Source: Actinostola sp. cb2023 (lineage: Eukaryota; Cnidaria; Anthozoa; Actiniaria; Actinostolidae). From it: DNA of 64,000 bases. Below the pieces are notes generated by a model. It was not told the DNA's origin, searched no databases, and worked only from the letters and a program-made list of their open reading frames with translations. Of this stretch, positions 58,495-64,000 are shown one piece after another. The stretch is taken from contig JAUJYZ010000412.1 in the NCBI GenBank assembly GCA_033675265.1, forward strand, positions 124,001 through 188,000. The letters run 5' to 3'. Position numbers and translations under genes: made by a program. Position 1 is the stretch's first letter; every line of letters starts with the position of its first letter.

Positions 58495-61400
58495 ATGTTA
58501 AGTGCTACAGTAGGAATCTATTCGTCCGGCGTAATTATGAATACGTTTAACTTTAATATATTATCACTCAACGTCCGGGGCCTAAGGGAATACAAGAAAA
58601 ACAGAAAGTTATTCAACTGGATTGTTAAACACAAAGGAGACCGTGGTATTACTTTTCTACAAGAAACACATAGTACTCCAGACATTGAGGATGATTGGTC
58701 TCGTAGAACAAAGGGGGAATTAGTTATGTCGCACGGGAGTTCAAACAGCAAAGGAGCGGCTATTTTGTTTGGTGAAAAACTGAATTTTGCTATCAAACAA
58801 AGCATAATAGATAAAAATGGCAGGTATGTAATCATACTGAGTGAAATACAAGGGACTAGTTTTATGTTAGTTAACACTTATGCTCCAAACGATGAAAAAA
58901 GCCAAGTAACTTTAATTGAAGATATAGTTGAAAAGATGAATACAATTGATTGTCCCGTGGAAACATATACCATTTGGGGAGGTGATTTTAACTTTATTTT
59001 TGATTTAGATCTTGAAGCATCAGGCGGTAATCCTAATCTTAAATTACGCTCTATTGAGACAATGAAGACAATTATGAATGATCTAGATCTTTGCGATATA
59101 TGGAGAATACGCAATCCAACTACTAAACGTTTTACATGGCGCGGAACAGCACAAGGTAAAAACAGTAATCATAACCATTATCTGCACCGTAGATTAGATT
59201 TCTTTTTCATATCCGATGAGTTGCAGCCCTTCGTGGAAGATTGTGATATTATCCCGGCACCATCTACAGATCATTCAGCTCTCTCAATAAATCTCAAAGC
59301 ATTTCAGGAAGAAAGCAAAGGGCCATCTTTTTGGAAATTTAACAACTCTCTTGCCGAAAATGAAGAATACATCACAAAGCTTAAAACAACGATCGATGCT
59401 ATTAAAAAAAATCATTGAATAGCGAAAATATTTTGAATTCACAAGTAAGATGGGAACTAATAAAGTATGAAGTTCGTAAATTTACTATAACATTTTCAAA
59501 ATCTCTGGCAAAAAAACGTAGAACCGAATACCAAAAACTTGAATCAGAAATTAAACAGATAAAAAATACTAATGGATGGGAGAAAGAAGAAAACATGATT
59601 GTAGAACATGATAAACTCATCAAATTACTCGAAGAAAGAAGTAACTATATTACTGAGGGAATTATTATCAGGTCTAAAGCAAAATGGTATGAATTAGGAG
59701 AGAAAAGCAATAAGTATTTTTTAACGCTAGAGAAACGAAACAAAGCTAAAACACACATTAAAAAAATTGTGGAACCAAATAATACGGAAATTACGCAACC
59801 AAAGAAAATTCGGAAAAATATATGATCACTTCAGTAAAATATATTCATCCAGATCGGATAAAACAGAAAATGAGTGTTTGGAATTTCTGTCACAGATTGA
59901 TATACCAAAACTTTCAGAAGAAGATAAAGAGGCATGTGATGGTGAGATAACTATCGATGAATGTCACTATGCACTAAAACAAATGGGTACGTCTAAGACG
60001 CCAGGTAATGACGGACTGACTAAGGAATTTTATATGTGCATGTGGTCAGAATTAAAAGATGATTTAGTAAGATGTTTGAATGACGGTTATAAAAATGGTT
60101 CCTTAACTACATCCCAGAAACAAATAGTTATTACCTTACTTGAAAAACCTGGTAAGGATAACAGGCTATTGGATTCATGGCGACCGATTAGTTTGATAAA
60201 TGTTGATGTAAAAATATGCAGCAAGGTTTTAAGCAATAGGATAACTGAGTTATTACCTTCAATAATTCATCCAGATCAAGCGGCTTTTATTAAAAATAGA
60301 ACAATTGATGAACCAATAAGACTTATAGATGATATAATGGATTATGCCAGAAAGGAAAACATATCTTTGATTTTATTCGCGGCCGACTTTGAAAAAGCGT
60401 TTGATACTATCGAACATAACTTTGTATATGGAGTATTAAAAGGTTTTGGTTTTGGAGAAGGCTTTATTAAATGGATTAAAATTCTTTTAGAAAACAACCA
60501 AAGCTGCGTAATGAATAATGGACTAGCAACAAATTTTTTCCCAGTTTTTAGAGGAACAAAACAAGGAGACCCTATATCGCCATATATTTTTATCTTGGTA
60601 ATTGAAATAATGGCTTTAATGATGAGAAAATGTAAGGATATTGAAGGAATTAAGATAAAAAATAAACATATTAAGCTGGTATTATTTGCAGATGATACAA
60701 CTTTCTTTTTGAAAGATATTAATTCGTTGGATATCGTGTTAAATCAATTAGAAATGTATAAACAATTTTCGTCACTAAAGATCAACTTAACAAAATCAGA
60801 GGCAGGGTGGATTGGAAGAAATAAGGATGAAAGTGAGCAAAATATTAAGTGGATAAACTTTTATGAAAAGGGTATCAAAATTTTAGGTATCTTTTTCTCC
60901 TACAACAAGATACTGCACTACAATAATAATTTTAAACGCATATTAACGGAGTTTAAAATTACTTTATCTCTATGGCGTACCCGCACCTTAACTCTTTATG
61001 GAAAAATTCAAGTAGTTCGTTCATTAGCACTGTCTAAATTACTCTACGTATGTTCAAAGATTCATGTGAATGATGAATTCATTAAACTGGTAGAAAGCAA
61101 TATATCAAGGATTTCATTTGGAACGGAAAGAAGCCTAAGATAAAATATCGAACTTTAATTGGCGAATATACAGACGGTGGTTTAAAGTTACCAGATTTTT
61201 GTTCATGCATTAAAGCGAATCGTATTAAATTGGCTATAAAATTAATGATATCGGAAGAAAGAACTTGGAATACTATTCCATTGTTATATCTGGATTCTAT
61301 AGGCGGTGTTGAGTCAATACGAAATAACTTCGATAAAAAAAGAATTCCAGATTCGATTCCTATTATTTACAAAATTGCCCTATTAAGCTGGGCAGAGATT

Positions 61401-62347
61401 TCTAGTATTATTGTAGACAATAATCCAGATCTAATATTAGAACAACATCTATGGAATAATAAACACATTAAAATACAAGCAAAGCGGTATTTTTTTAAAA
61501 CATTTTTTGAACTTAATATTAATAGAGTTGTTGACCTTTGTAACGAACAGTATGAATTTAAGTGGGAACATGTAAGGAGCATGGGATTGCAGGACAACGA
61601 TTTTATGAGATGGGCAGGTATTGTTCATGCCATACCATCTGAATGGAAAACTGCTTTGAAAAATAATGATAACACATTCAAAAACGAAGGGCTAGCGCGT
61701 AGATATTTATATCTAGGTAACAAAAAAATTGATCTTACAAAGAGTAATACTAAATTGATTTATCAATGGTTAGTTAGTAAAAAGTTCAAAGTACCAACAT
61801 CCCAAAGTCATATATGTAAACGAATTGGTGATGATACTCCTCTAGAGTGGGAAGTAATTTATGGTAGAATTTATAAAACTACAATAGATTCCTACTGTAG
61901 ATTTTTTCAATATAAAATACTAAACAACTGTCTATACTTAAATAAGGATTTGAATCGTTTTAAATTAATTGAATATATTCTAGTTGTTCATTCTGTTCTC
62001 TTTACCCTGAAACTATAGATCATTTATTTGTTGAATGTATAGATTCAAAAAACTATTACTTAGAAATTAGATCGTGGTTAGAAAAATATAATATTACTCT
62101 TCCTGAGTCTAACAGATCCAACATTATTTTAGGAATTGAAGAAAATGTATCTAATTATGTAATTTTAATGTACAAGTTAACTATATATAAGGCAAGAGAA
62201 AAAGGAAAGGTTCCTTCATTATCTCTCTTTAAAAACTTTCTAGTTTATTCAGAGAAAATTGAATATATGGTGGCTATGGCTAAAAATAAATTATTTTCGC
62301 ACATAAAAAAATGGGAAAAATTAAAAACTGCATTAGAATCTGAGTAA
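58495..62347 (+). pseudogene. L1 ORF2 protein: endonuclease and reverse transcriptase, four frameshifts
   Basis: ATG candidates at 58495 and 58537. APE endonuclease (58550-59310): FNILSLNVRGL, FLQETHS, WGGDFNF, HRRLDFFFISDEL, PSTDHSALS, all catalytic residues present. Linker helices (to 59820), RT (59960-60900): TPGNDGLTKEFY, DSWRPISLINVDVKICSKVL, HPDQAAFIKNR, FAADFEKAFDTIEH, GTKQGDPISPYIFIL, KLVLFADDTTFFL (catalytic), KINLTKSEA. C-terminal domain with CSFC...DHLFVEC zinc motif (near 61990-62040) and stop 62345-62347. Frame changes near 59410, 59790, 61120 and 61990 break it. With domains otherwise intact and a fresh target duplication, the shifts are few and isolated. Confidence 0.9.
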
Positions 62348-62494
62348 AAATAATGTTGGAACTGGCGTTATTGTAATTAATGTAAATTATGTGTAAATTT
62401 GTAGTTCATTCGTAATTCTGTGTGTATTCAGTGTAGTATAGATATATACATGTAAATTTTGTACAAACAAAGCATCAATAATAATAATAAAAAA

Positions 62495-62496
<2 letters not shown>

Positions 62497-62538
<42 letters not shown>
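62497..62538 (+). repeat. Poly(A) tail of the L1 element
   Basis: About 40 A residues after an ATAATAATAATAAAAAAAT run, directly before the second copy of the target duplication. Confidence 0.95.
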
Positions 62539-62540
<2 letters not shown>

Positions 62541-62881
62541 TCAGTAACCATATTATCAACATATCTTTCTCCTACAAGACATGCCAAAGATGTAACATCA
62601 ATTGCTATTGTGTTTGAGCCAACAGAGACCTTGAGGACAACTTTGGATGGCACATTATCCCACAACACAGAAGACAGAGCTTCGATATCCTTGATTGGAA
62701 CCCTGCCATCAAATTTAAAGCTTAGCCACTGTGCTTCTGAAATTACATCTCTGCGAAGGTCTGCAATATCACAATATCTGTGAAGCAATGAGATGTGTTC
62801 CAAAGGAAATGTTCCAATGTTGCCAAACGTTATACCAACTACATTGGCCATCTTTCCGGCATAGCGCAACTCTGAAAACAT
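62539..62881 (-). pseudogene. Ulp1-like gene, upstream exon part split off by L1
   Basis: The minus strand begins after a splice acceptor (GGTTATTAG at 62882) and reads MFSELRYAGKMANVVGITFG, NIGTFPLEHISLLHRYCDIA, EAQWLSFKFDGRVPIKDIEA, LLWDNVPSK-like and ACLVGERYVDNMVTDI, where L1 interrupts it. Coding continues across the insertion at 57315 with CLFKYMHDIN, and the target duplication accounts for the overlap. SLVGERYLDN-type wording is typical of the start of Ulp1 domains in animal gene families. Confidence 0.75.
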
Positions 62882-62952
62882 CTAATAACCTGTATTTATT
62901 CTGATATGAATTAATTTATGCATAACACATTAATTGGTCTATTTATTGTTAG

Positions 62953-63135
62953 GTGCCATTTACTGGTTACCACAGTTGCCTTTATTGTTTGGAAAAGGGT
63001 GAAGTAGTGAAAACTTCCCAAAGAGGACATGTTATGACTTTTCCCTTTCGACAAACATTAACTGGTCATGAAAAGTTAAGAGAAGCACAAGAAGTCCTTG
63101 AAAATTGCTATAATGCCATTGAAAATAACTCTAAG
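62953..63135 (+). CDS. Exon of a transposase-like gene with Cys/His zinc site
   Basis: Acceptor TATTGTTAG, donor TAAG/GTAAGT. VPFTGYHSCLYCLEKGEVVK, SQRGHVMTFPFRQTLTGHEK and LREAQEVLENCYNAI. The pattern F.G.Y.C.YC...G...GHV.TFPF is typical of transposase-domain proteins (EnSpm-like, Tnp/DUF4218 group) in animal genomes. It lies opposite an intron of the minus-strand Ulp1-like gene. Neighbouring exons are not recognised. Assignment is from motif memory. Confidence 0.55.
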
Positions 63136-64000
63136 GTAAGTATGCATTTATATATATTAAGAGATGTTACTGAAATATACAATGCCATGCACTGTATTTT
63201 AAACCCATTCATAATTCTTGGAGAAATTTAAAGTTGACATTGTATGCTCATTAAGAGAGGTTGACTGTAAACATCGAAGATTGAGCGGAAAATGGGGGTC
63301 TTCCAAACTTAACCACCTTTTTGCTATATATAAAGTATTGATAGCAGACAACAGCTGTGGGGTTGGTTTTTGCCTCACCCCTCAAGGTATGGTAAAAAAT
63401 GGGATTGGTAGTTCCTATAGAGAGAGGGCCTGGGACGAGAGTAATATAATTGCGAATTTATGCATTTTGTTAAGCAAGCCACAGCTGATTAAAATGAATT
63501 TAAAAAAAAGTTTAACAGCGTTTCGAAACATCTACATAAGGGCTTCTAATTTGTGGGATCTTTGTTAGTTGTCTGTTTTATATCGCTGATAAAAACGTTT
63601 GGCAAATATAGTCTTTTTGTAAAAATAATTGAAGCTGATTTTAGTGTCTGAAGTTAAACCGATTTTAGGAATATCTGACCAACTAGACTGATTGAATTAG
63701 TGTCCATACACAAGAAGGGATAACTATATTTCACATGGACTGACGTTTTTGAAGGGTAAATGTACTCGTTTTGTTATTCACGTGAAGCAACTTTAGTTAA
63801 TTATGCAAATTTGAGGAGAATAACAAGTAACAAGCAATAGCTGGCACACCTTACTGATTGATACATTTGAATAACTTTATTCATCTAGTTGTTGTTTCTG
63901 ATTCGCAATAATAATAGTTACTACTAAAAGGAAAAACTAACTTCAGATATTATCGTACTGGAAAACTAAAAACTTGATACGAAAGTTTTCGCTATTCCAG
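63136..64000. other. No further gene recognised
   Basis: 63218-63568 has a 116-codon ORF (CSLREVDCKHRRLSGKWGSS; RAWDESNIIANLCILLSKPQ) with no recognisable motif. The remainder to the window end is AT-rich and featureless. Confidence 0.35.

Larger units (their letters stand above)
57316..62538 (+). mobile_element. L1-type LINE, full length, with target duplication
   Basis: Begins GAGACTTGGGTCGAG at 57316 and ends in ~40 A residues (62497-62538). The target word TGTCAGTAACCAT is present on both sides (57303-57315 and 62539-62551), 13 bp or 14 with a shared A. It contains ORF1 (coiled coil + nucleic-acid-binding) and ORF2 (APE endonuclease, RT, CCHC). Insertion interrupted the minus-strand Ulp1-like gene in its coding sequence. 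Confidence 0.95.

Noticed and set aside
62387..62540. C-terminal Phe-run extension of the Ulp1-like minus ORF
   Set aside because: This is the L1 poly(A) tail read in reverse; the coding sequence stops at the insertion boundary.

Overview
The window looks like one stretch of an AT-rich, intron-containing animal genome that is almost entirely built of transposable elements, nested and mostly decayed. The mix of DIRS, several Penelope-like element (PLE) families with hammerhead ribozymes, BEL/Pao, CR1-like and L1-like LINEs, Mutator-like, Harbinger-like (THAP plus DDE) and Ulp1-associated genes resembles what is found in cnidarians. That placement is inference from element content only; no rRNA, tRNA or single-copy housekeeping gene was found to confirm it. 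Introns have GT-AG borders.

Layout. 1-3282: 5'-truncated DIRS-type retrotransposon (RT-RNase H, then a broken tyrosine recombinase). 3291-17005: a PLE graveyard in which at least ten PLE pieces of three or four families abut each other at (TA)n tracts. It holds one near-complete element with flanking ribozyme-bearing direct repeats (4659-7153), a second long copy (14341-16740), and three head-to-head inverted pairs (junctions near 4547, 8747 and 13508). At least 13 hammerhead or hammerhead-derived motifs occur on both strands. 17479-18793: a foldback element flanked by TTAA. 19165-28340: a broken Mutator-like transposase gene split by a 4.3-kb inverted-repeat element (20628-24928) and an internally deleted CR1-like LINE with a CTG tail. 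28465-29127: a SWIM zinc-finger ORF. 30078-36910: a young BEL/Pao element with almost identical LTRs and a CTAAT target duplication, yet several frameshifts.

37384-44177: hairpin and minisatellite DNA, MITEs, and two minus-strand parts of a Harbinger-like transposon (a DDE transposase exon lacking its first catalytic Asp, and a THAP exon). 44732-55269: a plus-strand multi-exon gene of a family I cannot name. It carries several stops and is interrupted at an exon end by a 3.46-kb DNA transposon (48272-51735). That transposon has ~340-360-bp terminal inverted repeats (TIRs) that run up to the start codons of two convergent genes, an integrase-like DDE transposase in three exons and an unknown partner protein. 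56734-62881: a minus-strand Ulp1-like cysteine protease gene split by an L1-type LINE (57316-62538) with a 13-14-bp target duplication and poly(A). 62953-63135: a plus-strand exon of a transposase-like gene.

Almost every long reading frame is broken by isolated one-base shifts, even in elements whose LTRs or target duplications show recent insertion. Some of these shifts may be assembly indels rather than real mutations. The most unusual features are the density and two-strand arrangement of hammerhead ribozymes in the PLE cluster and the two-gene transposon with start codons at the inner ends of its TIRs.
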